DNA of 64,000 nucleotides from Ulva prolifera. Lineage: Eukaryota; Chlorophyta; Ulvophyceae; Ulvales; Ulvaceae. The notes beneath the pieces were generated by a model. It saw nothing but the letters and a program-made list of their open reading frames with translations, made no database searches and was not told where the DNA came from. The stretch's first letter is position 1. Every line of letters begins with the position of its first letter. Made by a program: the position numbers and the translations under genes. The stretch spans positions 4,212,022-4,276,021 of the forward strand of contig CM041202.1 of the NCBI GenBank assembly GCA_023078555.1, given 5' to 3'. Of the stretch, positions 11,679 to 22,900 are shown piece by piece.

Positions 11679-12515
11679 CCGTAATAAATGTAAAGGTTCG
11701 TTGGAATTTGTCCGTCCAGATCCCAGAGCGACGAAATTAATGAAAATCCCGTCCCGTAGGCGACCGCAGCGACGAAATTGACTAAAATAGTTTCGCCTTG
11801 TCCCGGCTTCTCGTCGCTAGCGCGACGAAGTGCAAAACAATATGTACTGTCCTGGCTCTTGCAACTACAACACGACGGCGGCAGTATAAATTATAAATGG
11901 CATGTGTCCCGTCTACTCAGGGCAGCTGGCGCTTGGCGACTTGTATAATAACGCAAGCTGCTGTGCTACACATCCATCACAGGCCCTGTCCACCGCCTCT
12001 CCTCGTCGTCAATAGGCGTGTCATCAGCCTCCATGTCGAGGATATCATCTTCAATTGGTTCAAACTTTTCGTAGTTGCGCCTCCGCCCGTGCAAGCATCC
12101 CTTCCGAACGATTGAGCTGTGTACGCTGTGCGTTCTATGCGCTCTCGCGCTGCCTTTTCAGCCACTTGCTCGGGATCATTGGCATCAAACTTCTTGAAGT
12201 AGCTAGTAATTAATTTTGGCCCCTTCCTAACTGGTTCGTCGTCTGATGTGACATCAATGCATTCACTAGACTCGCTCATAGTGAGTACGCAGAGGTCAGC
12301 AGCGAACTGACCAAGCCACGTGATGCCAGTACGACGAATGCTAAAAGAATAAATGTGGCTTGTCCAGTCCCGCAATGCATGCGCGCGACGAACTGAAAAA
12401 CAATGAATCGCCTGTCTGTCCCGTTCACGCCAAAATCGAATGCCCCGAAATTAAAAACAATTGTTCCCGCGTCTTGTCCCACCTGGCCCGCAACGAAACT
12501 TTACATTTATTACGG
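11679..12515. mobile_element. TA-flanked TIR DNA transposon (837 bp)
   Basis: Terminal inverted repeats CCGTAATAAATGTAAAGGTT on the left and CCGTAATAAATGTAAAGTTT on the right complement, inserted in the copia B pol sequence GCCACATAGCTCAGG at its TA, which is duplicated (11677-11678, 12516-12517). Subterminal zones carry repeated CGACGAAA/TTTCGTCG words and GTCCCG boxes. TA duplication suggests a Tc1/mariner-like or other TA-targeting superfamily, non-autonomous. It encodes one short minus-strand frame (11977-12279). Confidence 0.9.
11977..12279 (-). CDS. Truncated transposase-like first exon
   Basis: A 100-codon frame in the 837-bp TIR element. It starts MSESSECIDVTSDDEPV, an acidic serine-rich head, then GPKLITSYFKKFD, then a charged helix. 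The start is chosen because the in-frame upstream sequence is not protein-like. The start resembles the acidic head MSDSDSIGDDADVDE of the frame at 63483-63917, which lies in an element with a similar terminal repeat. No DDE catalytic core is present. Likely the N-terminal exon of a transposase kept in a deletion derivative; it could equally have been a captured exon. Confidence 0.35.
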   Translation of the reverse strand: MSESSECIDVTSDDEPVRKGPKLITSYFKKFDANDPEQVAEKAARERIERTAYTAQSFGRDACTGGGATTKSLNQLKMISSTWRLMTRLLTTRRGGGQGL

Positions 12516-15500
12516 TAGTTCAGGTCAGGTCGTGTCACTCTTGCAATATACTAGATGCTTCCTACATCACTCATGAACCTGGAATGCTCAGCAGCACTGG
12601 CTTTCTCCAGGTCACGATGCTCTTTCACACTCATTAGCTGTTGCCGCGGCATTAACGGAGTGGGAGATTTTTGACAATCAGTCATGCTGTACATTTCCAG
12701 CAGGTTCTGGATTTTAGTACGTTGTGTCATTGTGATTGTTTTGGCCTTGCGATCATGCGTGATCTCAGTGCCAAGTGCCCAAGACAAGTCACCTAAATTT
12801 CTGCCTTCAAATCATTCAAGGGATGTTTTCGTGAGAATGACACTGATGATTTCTTGTAGCCCCGCAAAGCTGCTAAAAATTAACATGTCATCTACCCACA
12901 GAAAAAATAAGAAATAAGCATCGAGCAGTTTTTCTGACATATAGTCCAGGATCACTTTGTGCGCACACAAATCTCATTTCGGCCAAGACCTTTATTAAAG
13001 TTTTATGCCACTTGCGAGCGGCTTGCTTCAGGCCATACAGAGTCTTATGCAATTTCCATACACGTGATGTCCCGACCGTGAAGTACGGGGGCTGTTCAAC
13101 GAACACTTCCCTCTCCAAGTCACCATTCAGAAAAAGCACACTGGACGTCTATGTGTCTAATCTCTAAATCCTCCTGAGCCGCAATGGACAGCAGCACACG
13201 TAGTGTTGCAAAACTACCAACAGGGGACCAGGTCTATAAGAAATCTATACCCTCCTCTGAGAAAAACCACGCGCCACATAGCGTGCCTTGAAACGCCACA
13301 TGGCGTGCCTTGAAACGAATCTCCCCCGCAGGGCCGCGGTTGATCTTGAACACCCACTTGCCCGAGATCGCTTTCTTGACCGCGGGCAGATAGCACAACA
13401 TAAATGTCCCGTGCTCTTCCCGTGCATCTACTTCCTCTTGCATGGCACACAGCCAAGCGCCCCTGTCCGGACCCGCAAGTCCTTCCTTCATAGAAGGCAG
13501 ATCAAGGTCAGAGGGATTCTGCTTCTTGGCGGCAGCTGCTCTGTGCAACACACGACGCTGAGCACTCTGCTGCTCGCCAGACTTCACATGCTAATACTTC
13601 AGGCCTGCACCGGACACTCCACAGTCAGCCGCGGCTGATGTGTCCTGATCGCAGCCTGAAGACTGAGCAGCAGCCACAACTGCTTCACTACTAGCAATAT
13701 CAGAGCCCGCGGGCTTATGCACATCAGCTACATTCACAGCCAATGGAACAAGGCGTCTACGAACGAGGATTTACTTTAATCGGAGGTAAATCAGCCGGAA
13801 TGACTCTTACCTCGACTGGCAAATCAACGCCAATTACGGTAGAGGGGTAAGCCCGGATATCTCCCCCTAATTCGGACCCAGACTCTACCTCTATTTCGTC
13901 AGGCTCGTCCTCCCAGGAGGGCCTCGGTCCCTCAGCCCCTCGCAGGCGCTCAGCTACAGCTCCCGCGTTAGATGTTAAGGCCGCGGCCGAATTACTCCCA
14001 GAGTGGATTTGCTGAGCCTCGCGATTCTGATGGGCCGCAGCCCTTTCATCATCGCTGATGGTGTAGTCCAATCTATCTACATCATCGTTGTAGATCTGTG
14101 GACTGTCGTCGTCATCGTCCTCATGCATGTCGTCACCTGATGAACTGGAGGTCATCGGAACAAGCAAGGCAGCCCCTACACCGGGGTCTTGGATCTCCGC
14201 ATTGCGAGTCACCACGTACTCCACAGTGCGGAGAGGTCTTGCCTCGGAATAATGCACCTGACCAGCCGCCGAAGGGGGTACCGCAATGTCAGGGTGTGCA
14301 GCGGCACGCGCAATTGCTCGCGAGTGATGCATGGCATGCCTCGCCACATCCGGTGTGTCCCGAGCAGGGTCACGCCGAATCACCTCCGCGGAGGAGCCTG
14401 CCCCAAACCGTGGGGAGTACATTGCCTCATCAGGCAGCATGTCTTACAGGAAGGTCATGTCCATGACAGGGGCCCTTCCATGCCCGGGGGGGGGGGGGGG
14501 GGGGGGGGGGGGGTGCAGCTGGTCACGCAGACGGCGTTGCACCCCCCCCATCGTGTGTGTTATCATCCATGAATGGGGGGACATCACTGTCAGTCGAGCG
14601 GACACCCTCATCATCCTTCTCGAAGGCAACCATGTAGGAGTTCGCAAAATCCGCCGGCTCTCTCTTGTGCAACACAACGGACACATTGCACTTCATACGT
14701 GGCGGATCATCTGATCTTTGGTGCACATGATCAGGCGCACCACCATGACCTTACCCCCAGGAACATTCTGGGCGTACACACACGTTGCATGCTGGGGCCT
14801 AGCCCAGCGCCAACCCAGTATGCACCAATACTCCGCGCGGAGAGTTTCCTCAGCTTGTCATCCCTGGGGTATGCATACAACTAAACCCCCCATGGTCGCT
14901 ACTGTTGCAGCAAACCATGGAACACCTCTAGACTGGTATCCCTAAAAAAGGACATGTTGGGAATGATATCCCTGTCACAAGACTTAAAAAAAATCATCCA
15001 ACTCCGTCATTGCAAGCAATTCCCACTTACGCTTTTCCTCCTCCTTCAACTTGCGTTCGGCATTTTTCATGCGCTTCTTAGCCTTCTCGGCCTGCTGAAC
15101 ATCCGCGCATGGATGTGTTGACAGCTCGGATGCCTTTCTAGGCTTTCATCATTTTCGCCAGCCTGCCATGGTACAGCGCCGAGCACGGCGTTAGATTGTG
15201 GCCATGGATAACACTAGCGAGGCATTCAATCCACAGGAACAGAGGAAAGCCGCTTGCAAGCACATCTCGGACTGCCTCAAAGGCAATGCCAATCCTCCGC
15301 TCGATCATACCGCCTGCACGGTGATCAGCTGTGGGTCTCGTGCGATGAGTATTGCCACGACGCTGGAGGTAGAGTGCCAAGGCCTCGACCATGAACTCAC
15401 CCCCTTTTTTGGTGTGTAGGATGCACACACCCGGTTCACCTGGCCTCACCACCACATTCACCCGAATGCGCTCAATGATGTAAGAGATCATGGCGGCATC

Positions 15501-16752
15501 TGTCTAGGAGCGGAGCTCCGTGGGGGCTTGTTACCTCCGGATGTAGCGCAGTGATGGGCTTTCGTCGCGGTACGAAGACCTTTGCCGACAGTGTGACAAG
15601 CAGAAAATACGCAATATGCTACGACAGCAGTATGCAGAAATAGATGGCACCCCATCTGGACGGAAAAAATGTGTGTCCACACCCAGCAAGCGCAGGTATA
15701 AATACCCGTGACGCGCCCACGACGACCCCCTGCTTGGCTGGCCTTGCCGAGATGCTGCGCAATCGCGAGCACCCACCAGAGATCCCGAATATGCGAGGGA
15801 AATCTGTATGTTGTGGTTGATATTCAACAGAGCAGGCGGTGCGTTGATATTACGGAGTGCCCGTGCTGGATGTGTGAGCAGCGGTGTATGCATGCGCCCA
15901 TGTAGGATGCACCCTAAGCCCGCTGTGGCGTGGCATGGTTGCAGGCGCGTGGGACGCTGATGGCTCGGTGCGAGTGCTTGTTGGGCAGCATCTCGGTAGG
16001 AGGACAGATAGGTGTCATTGTTATAAGCAAGGACCTATGCGCAGCATTCATCAAGCTAGCTAGTGGGCTGCAGAGCCGTTACCTGTGGAGCATTCAGGTC
16101 GTACGTCGGCAATGCACAGATCAGGGGATGTACTGTAATGCAGTGAGGCAATACATGAACCACGTAAGACTGTAAGAGAATGGTTACAGTAGACTTGGAG
16201 GCACATGACTATATGCCACCGATCAGTCAAGTCTACAGCGGTCATAATCACAGTGACCGCACACAATCCTCACACGGATTGTGCTGGATTATGCTCATGC
16301 ATATGATCATGCATATGTCCCAACATAACAGGAGTTGGGCCCGTGGCCACCACACTCATGTGCGTACTTGCACGTCATGCATTGTGTCCCAGGATGGACC
16401 TCATTTATGACAGTCATCGTCTGTGATTATTGTGTTGATGGACGTGGTGTGCGCCGCTGAGCTGGCTGTAGACGCGTCAAGCGCGTGACTGTTCATGTCG
16501 CAGCGTTCATGGTTGCCCCGCATGCTTTGAGCCTGGTGCAGTGTTCGAGTTGCGACCAAACGTATTGTGGTGAGCAGTGTTGCCCGACCTTTATGTATAT
16601 GTCTGACACGCATTTGGAGTGTATACTGTGGGTTGTACTTGGACATGCAAGGGTCGTGTCAGCGAGCATGCATGCATCCGAGTCAGCGAGTGACAACACA
16701 TGTTTTGGCTGATGTTTTCTGAGTGCCAGTGTGAGATGTTCGTCTCACAACA
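15501..16752 (+). mobile_element. Solo LTR, family 3 (853 bp), carrying a nested LTR
   Basis: An insertion in the copia B integrase beginning TGTCTAGGAGCGG and ending GTCTCACAACA, with exact duplication GCATC (15496-15500 and 16753-16757). Subtracting the nested 394-bp LTR and its duplicated 5 bp leaves 853 bp. A TATA box TATAAATA at 15697-15704 on the plus strand supports an LTR promoter in plus orientation. Small frames in it are not protein-like. Family body not present in the window. Confidence 0.88.
16019..16412 (-). mobile_element. Solo LTR, family 2, copy 2
   Basis: 394 bp, reverse complement of copy 1 at 2333-2726, nested in the family 3 LTR. Exact duplication GTCAT at 16014-16018 and 16413-16417. 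The two copies have the same length and only scattered differences, so both insertions are fairly recent. Confidence 0.92.
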
Positions 16753-19067
16753 GCATCCTCACTCTTCTTGCGCAGACAACAAAAGTACAACGCGTGAAGG
16801 CACACATCACAAACCAAACATATTTTACACCACCGGTCCCAAATGGAGTGATGGGACCGGTCAAATCGGCATGCAGCTGCTCGCCAAGGTGTTTCGCCTG
16901 GCCTATGCGCTCACGATCATTGGCAGAAAAGTTACCCGCGGGCACTTTGCCAATTCTGCACCCGTGACAACGTTTTCCCATTGGCCCAGGGTCGAATCTC
17001 AAGCTCAAATCACCATAGTACGGAGCATTTGACTGCATCCGCTTCAAGACCCGGGTGGACTGATGAAAATACAAATGAGTTGGAAAGGTAGGTTCCGGCA
17101 GGTAGGCATCATGTGGGATGATAGCTTCCCCATCATTGGGACGCTTAATGTGAATTGCCGCAGCATCCATATGACACCACGACCGCTATTCCTCCACAAC
17201 AAAAGTTGGGCTGCTCTGGTTGGATACCAGACCAACCCCCTATTGACATGATGGCCCTCCATAACATGTTTTCTTTTCAGTACTCATCTTAAGTGCAAAG
17301 ACTCGGAATCCATCACGATCGAGCTCCTGGTACTTGGACGCATTCCAATACCAATAGCCATATCTCCGAACTCGGAGACATACAACACACTACTACACGT
17401 GTCTAAGTACATTTGCTCGTGACGAAGACCCATAGTACTAAGTATGTTTTACGGACTCAGGCCCATAGCATACACTAGGGATTTCCACATCCACAGGATG
17501 CTTGTTCCCATGCGCATCCACACAGGTGCCTAGGTTCACCTGATTGGTTCCCTTGGCCATAATGGGGAGCTTGCCTGGTCTTGCAAGATTGGCAGCCTTC
17601 TGGCACGGACCATATTCAGTAAACATAACGCGATTACCTACGATATGGATATCGGAACCGCTGCCTTTGATGAATTTCCACGGCTTCGACGTAGCGGGGG
17701 TCGGGAATTCCTCAGGCATTTCTACAGCACAAATATCTTTGGCCGCAGCCTGTTTGCGCCAGGGGCAGTTCGCACGCAAATGTCCTTTCTTCTTGCAGAA
17801 GAAGCATGCCTTGGTCTCCTTGCGAGGAGCTTGGCCAGCCGCAATGGCGGCGACTCCAGGATCGTCTCCACGAGGCTGCTTGCGCCAGCCATGACCTGGT
17901 TTGCCCGCAGGCGTACCAGACCTAGCCTGCAGCCGCTGTTGCTTGAGCAAATCAGCATGCTCAGTCAATCGTGCACTGATCACGTGTGGGGAAGAGTGGA
18001 GAAGTCGCGCACAGGATTGAACTCCTGCCCCACTTCTAACAATTTCAATTTAAGCCATCGCTGGCCCACATCGGCACACAGTGCCTCCAGTTGAGTGTAC
18101 ACACTCATCACGTCACCACAGTAAGACCCAACGTCTCTATTGTTCTGTGACAATGAGTTGAAACGACTCCACAGTCTGTGGATCTCGGCTTCAGTGCTAG
18201 GTCTATATTTTGAAGTCAAATAGGCCCATGCTTCACATAGGGGTGACATGCGGCAGACGGTTGTCCTATCCGCGTCAAAGACATAAGGACTTAAGTCCTT
18301 GCTCTAGCATGGACACGCTGTCCGCGGACGGTGTGTGCTGCAACAGATGGTCTAGCTCAAACTCACATAACCACGAGAAGAATCTCTGCTCGAAGCTTTC
18401 GGTCTTACAGTTCCACTCAGGCAGCTTTCCTCTCATCAAATCAGGCTCGCTACGTCCCCGAGATGCATGCAGCGCTTCGGTCAACGTCTCGAGTGTGATG
18501 AGTGACTCAGCGTGACTAGCATCGTTCACCACATGAGAGAAAAAGGGTACCTACTGGCTGTTGTGCCCTGATTGGGAAGCGTGTCGAATTGGGACAACAT
18601 GTCCAGTTCTGACGTGCATGCCCTCAGGCTGTGCCTGCTGCACGTCGCCTTGTTGCTCCCCAAGCTGCTGCTCGTCGTCGGGCAGCCGCTGATCGGCATC
18701 GCCCACAACTTCCTCAAAAGGAGGGTTTTGGTTTTGGTTGGAAAGATCGCCAGACATCCTACAGTATCTCGAGATAGGACGGACAATTGTTCGTTGCGCG
18801 CATCAACTATTTGATTGGTGGCTCGCAAGCCGAAAAGTTGAAAAATAAGCGAACGTATTCGCTTTCCCAACGCTGATCATTAAAAACAAGCGTCTCGAAT
18901 TGTATCTATCAACAGCATACTACGAGATTGCTTAATGCCTGCGCTTGTGACCGCGGCCTGAGCGCCGGCAGAACAATGGAATGCCTGCCGTGTTTGCGCA
19001 CAGACTTTCGGCCAACGGCTTCTTAATCAAGACCATGCCAGAAATAATGCAAAGTTCTTCGATATCA

Positions 19068-19334
19068 TGTCAGAAACGCTATTCTTTATGCAGGTCAGAC
19101 GTGCAATCATAGTCAGATCAAGTTAGTCAGCCAGTGCTCCATACATGATGCGCATAGAGGTAGAACCTTGGAACTATGTTGATGAGAATACTAGTACCGT
19201 GAAACAGTAATAATAATGGCTGCAGCTCTTAGTTTGCACATCAATATATGCACACTGCACAGTCAAGCTTACGGCGAGAGATCCCCGCAGGATCTTCCTC
19301 GCTACTCCGGGACAATCCCGCTGGCGGCCAACCC
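19068..19334 (-). repeat. 5' LTR of copia B, outer-left part
   Basis: Reverse LTR starting TGTCAGAAACGC, broken after GGCGGCCAACCC by the insertion of copia C; the rest is at 25926-26004. Confidence 0.9.
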
Positions 19335-19689
19335 TGTCACAATGCATGAGCCTGCGGGCAGCGGTGTGGTGACAGGTGCACCCATGCACGGACGATCCGC
19401 GGATCCAGTGCAGGGGTAAGCCGCCAGCCGAGATTGTCTCGATGTAGTGAGAGAGATCGTGCGAGGGTTTCCCGCCGTAACCTTGAGTGTTGAGTGTTCC
19501 GTGTGCATATAAGCATGTGCACACTGAGATCTGTAACCATTCTCTTTACTGTTTCCCGGTACTAGCACTTCCCTTCAGCATCTCTCGGTTCTACCTCTGT
19601 GCGCAGCAGGTATGAGATGCTGGCTGTCCTGACCTGACCTGAATGAGGACTGCGCGTCCGCCCCTGCACAAATGATAGCTTTTCTGACA
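19335..19689 (+). repeat. 5' LTR of copia C
   Basis: 355 bp, TGTCACAATGCATGAGCC to AGCTTTTCTGACA. A TATAAG box at 19508-19513 sits in the middle and is the likely Pol II promoter; transcripts would start downstream of it within the LTR. An inverted ...GTGCATATAAGCATGTGCAC... symmetry surrounds the TATA box. Confidence 0.95.
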
Positions 19690-19703
19690 TGGTATCGGTG
19701 ATG
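19690..19703 (+). promoter_or_regulatory. Primer-binding site of copia C
   Basis: TGGTATCGGTGATG abuts the LTR. TGG pairs with a tRNA 3' CCA and TGGTATC is the usual start of copia primer sites complementary to initiator methionine tRNA; the following bases differ from the plant version. The first 12 bases recur in copies A and D. Confidence 0.8.
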
Positions 19704-19995
19704 TTAGCGTTATGTTTGTTTATGGTCTTGTTCAGGAAAGCCGTCGGCCAATGTCTGCGCGCAGACACGGCGGGCATTCCACTGTTCTGCCGGCGCTCAG
19801 ACTGCGGTCAAAAGCGCAGGCATCATTTAGCTCTCTCGTAGTATATTGTTGTTAGACACAATTCGAGAAGCTTGTTTTAATGATCAGCGCTGAGAAAAGC
19901 GAACGCGTTCGCTTGTTCTCTCAACCTGTTTGCTTGCGAGCAATCCCACTGGTTAGTTGCTGCGCGCGACAAACAACCATCTGTCCTGATGCAGG

Positions 19996-22900
19996 ATGTC
20001 TCTCTCGAACGCCAACTCCAACGCCAACTCTCCTCGCGAGGAGAGGCGTGACGATGCTGACCAGCAGCCTCTCGTCGACAGGGACGCTGACCAGCAGCTC
20101 CCTGACGGAGAACAGCCTGCGGGTATGTTGCTCCGGGGCGGCCGAATTGTCCGGCCACGACCCTCTTCCCACACTGGGCAGAGCAGTCAGCAGGTGCCTT
20201 TTTCCTCTCATGTTGTGAACGATCCTGGTCACACTGAGTCACTCATATCACTCGAAACGTTAACCGAGGCGCTGCGCGCATCTCGGGGACGTAGCGAACC
20301 TGATTTGACTAAAGGGAAATTGCCTGAGTGGAATTACAAGACTGAAAGTTTCGTTGCGTACGAACAGAAAGTCTTTTTGTGGTTAGGTCAATTCGAGTTA
20401 GATCATTTGTTGCAGCACGCACCGTCTGCGGACGAACAGCGTGTTCATGCTAGGGCGAGGACACAGGTCCTAATGTCTTTGCCTGACGCGGATAGGACGA
20501 CTGTCTATCGCATGTCACATTTGTGTGAAGCATGGTCTTACTTGACTGCCAAGTACAGACCTAGCACTGAAGCCGAGATCCACAGACTGTGGAGTCGGTT
20601 CAATTCTTTGTCACAACACAATAAAGATGTCGCGACATATTGTGGTGAGGTGATGAGTGTTTACACTCAACTGGAGGCACTAGGTGCCGATGTGGGCCAG
20701 CGATGGCTTCGATTGAAACTGTTAGAGGTGGGGGAGGAGTTCAACGCTGTGCGCGGCGAAGTTCAACACTCCTCCCCTCATGTGATAATAGCCCGTTTGA
20801 CTGAGCATGCTGATTTGCTCAAACAACAGCGGTCGCTGCAGGCTAGGTCTGGGACGCCCGCGGGCAAACCAGGCCATGGCTGGCGCAAGCAGCACCGTGG
20901 TGATGGCCCTGTGGTCGCTGCTCTCGCAGCTGGCCAGGCTCCTCGCGAGGAGACCAGGACCTGTTTCTTCTGCAAGAAGAAGGGACATTTGCGTGCGAAC
21001 TGCCCCCAACGCAAACAGGCTGCGGCCAAAGATGTTTGCACTATAGAAATGCCTGCCAAGTATCCACAGCCGGACGCGTCCCTTCCGTGGAACATCATTG
21101 TTGATAGTGGGTCGGACATGCATATAGTAGGAAATCGGGAAATGTTCACTGAGTACGGCCCGTGTCAGAAAGTTGCCAATCTCGCGGGACCAGGGCAGCT
21201 TTCTATCATGGGTAGGGGAACCATTCAGGTGAACCTGGGTACTTATGTGGACAAGCATGGGAACACGCACCCACTGGATGTGGAAATCCCTGGTGTTTAC
21301 TATGCTCCTGAATGTCCGTACAACCTGCTCAGCACGATGGGTCTTAGATCAGAGCAGATGTTCCTAGACACGCGTAGGAATGTGTTATATGTCCCTGGTC
21401 TGGGTGATATGGCTACCGGCGTAGAAGATGACGTCAAGTATCAGGAACTAGATGTAGACGGTCATCCTGTCTTTGCTTTTAAAATGGCGGTAGATACGAA
21501 ACCCATTCTCGTCGGTGCGCCTGTCAATAGGGGGGTAGTCTGGTCCAACCAGAGCAGTCCGACCTCAGTTATTGAGGATCAACAGCAGTGGCATCACGTG
21601 GCGGTTGCGGCCATTGACCTGCAGCGACCCAATGCTGGGGGAGCTGAGGTCCCACATGATGCATACTTGCTGGAACCTGCTTTTCTAGCACACTTGTCTT
21701 TTCATCAGTCTAATTGGGTTCTGAAACGTATGCAATCTAACAGTGAATTTTATGGTCCTTTGAATTTGGATGTCGATTCCGAGCCATTGGGGAATCGGTG
21801 TCACGGTTGCAGAATTGGCAAGGTGCCTGCGGGTAAATTCTCTGCCAATGATCGTGAGCTCATGGGTCAGGCCAAGTGGCCTGGTGAGCAACTGCATGCC
21901 GATTTAGCTGGTCCTGTCTCTCCAGTAGGAATTGGTGGTGTGAAATATGTTTTGTTTGTGATGTGTGCCTTTACCCGTTATACTTTCGTGGTCGGTCTGC
22001 GCAAAAAGAGTGAGGCTGCGGCCATGATCTCTTATATTATCGAACGCATTCGGGTGAATGTGGTGAAGCCAGGTGAACCGGGTGTACGCATCCTACACAC
22101 CGACAAAGGGGGAGAGTTCATGGTCGCGGCCTTAAAACTCTACCTCCAGCGTCGTGGCATTACTCACCGTTTGACCCCCACAGCCGCTCATCGCTGTAAT
22201 GGCATGATCGAGAGGAGGATCGGAGTGGCTTTCGAGTCACTCCGTGCTGTGCTGCTCGCGAGCGGCCTGCCTCTGTTCCTGTGGATAGAATGCCTCGCCA
22301 GCGTTGTCCATGGTCACAATCTCACGCCGTCGTCGGCATTGTACCATGACAAACTGGCGAGCATCCTCAAGGGCCTGAAAGCTCAGCATGCTGTCAATGC
22401 GTCTGCGGACGTTGACGAAGCTGAAAAGAGCCTGGGGAAGGGTAAGCGCATGAAAAAGGCCGAGCGCGATAAGTTGAGGGATGAGGAGAAACGCAAGTAC
22501 AAGTTGCTTGCGACGACAGAATTAGATGAGTTTATAGTGCGGTCTTGTGATAAGGATATCATTCCTTATATGGCCTTCTTCAGAGACACCTCCGTTGAGG
22601 TGTTCCAAGATCTGCTGCGGCAGCAGCGTCCATGGGGGGTTGAGGTGTATGCATACCCTAGGGATGACAAGCTGCGGAAGTTGTCCCCCCGGGGTGTGCC
22701 TGCATACTGGGTCGGGGCTGGTCTAGGCCCCAGCATGCAGCGTGTGTACGCCCAGGATGTTCCTGGTGGTAGGGTTTTTGTTGTGCGTCAGGTCATGTGC
22801 ACTGCGGATCAGATGATCCGGCACGTACGCAAGTACGATGCGTCCGCCGTTGTGGACAAAAGGGAACCTGCGGAGTTTGCGAACTCCTACACGGTTGCTT

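Larger units (their letters stand above)
11067..18870 (-). pseudogene. Copia B gag-pol pseudogene
   Basis: Order along the minus strand from the right: gag N terminus (18275-18870), gag body (17980-18249), zinc knuckle CFFCKKKGHLRANCP near 17790 and protease-like region with GSGSD instead of DSGSD near 17670 (the catalytic Asp codon reads Gly), integrase (16753-17262 and 15138-15500, split by an insertion), hinge (13757-14720), RT (12551-13587, with AFLNGDLE-type box and YVDD region altered), and RNase H (11259-11678). A run of 28 G at 14486-14513 replaces a six-base G tract found in the intact copy and throws the frame. A 22-bp direct tandem duplication lies at 13275-13318. Confidence 0.85.
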
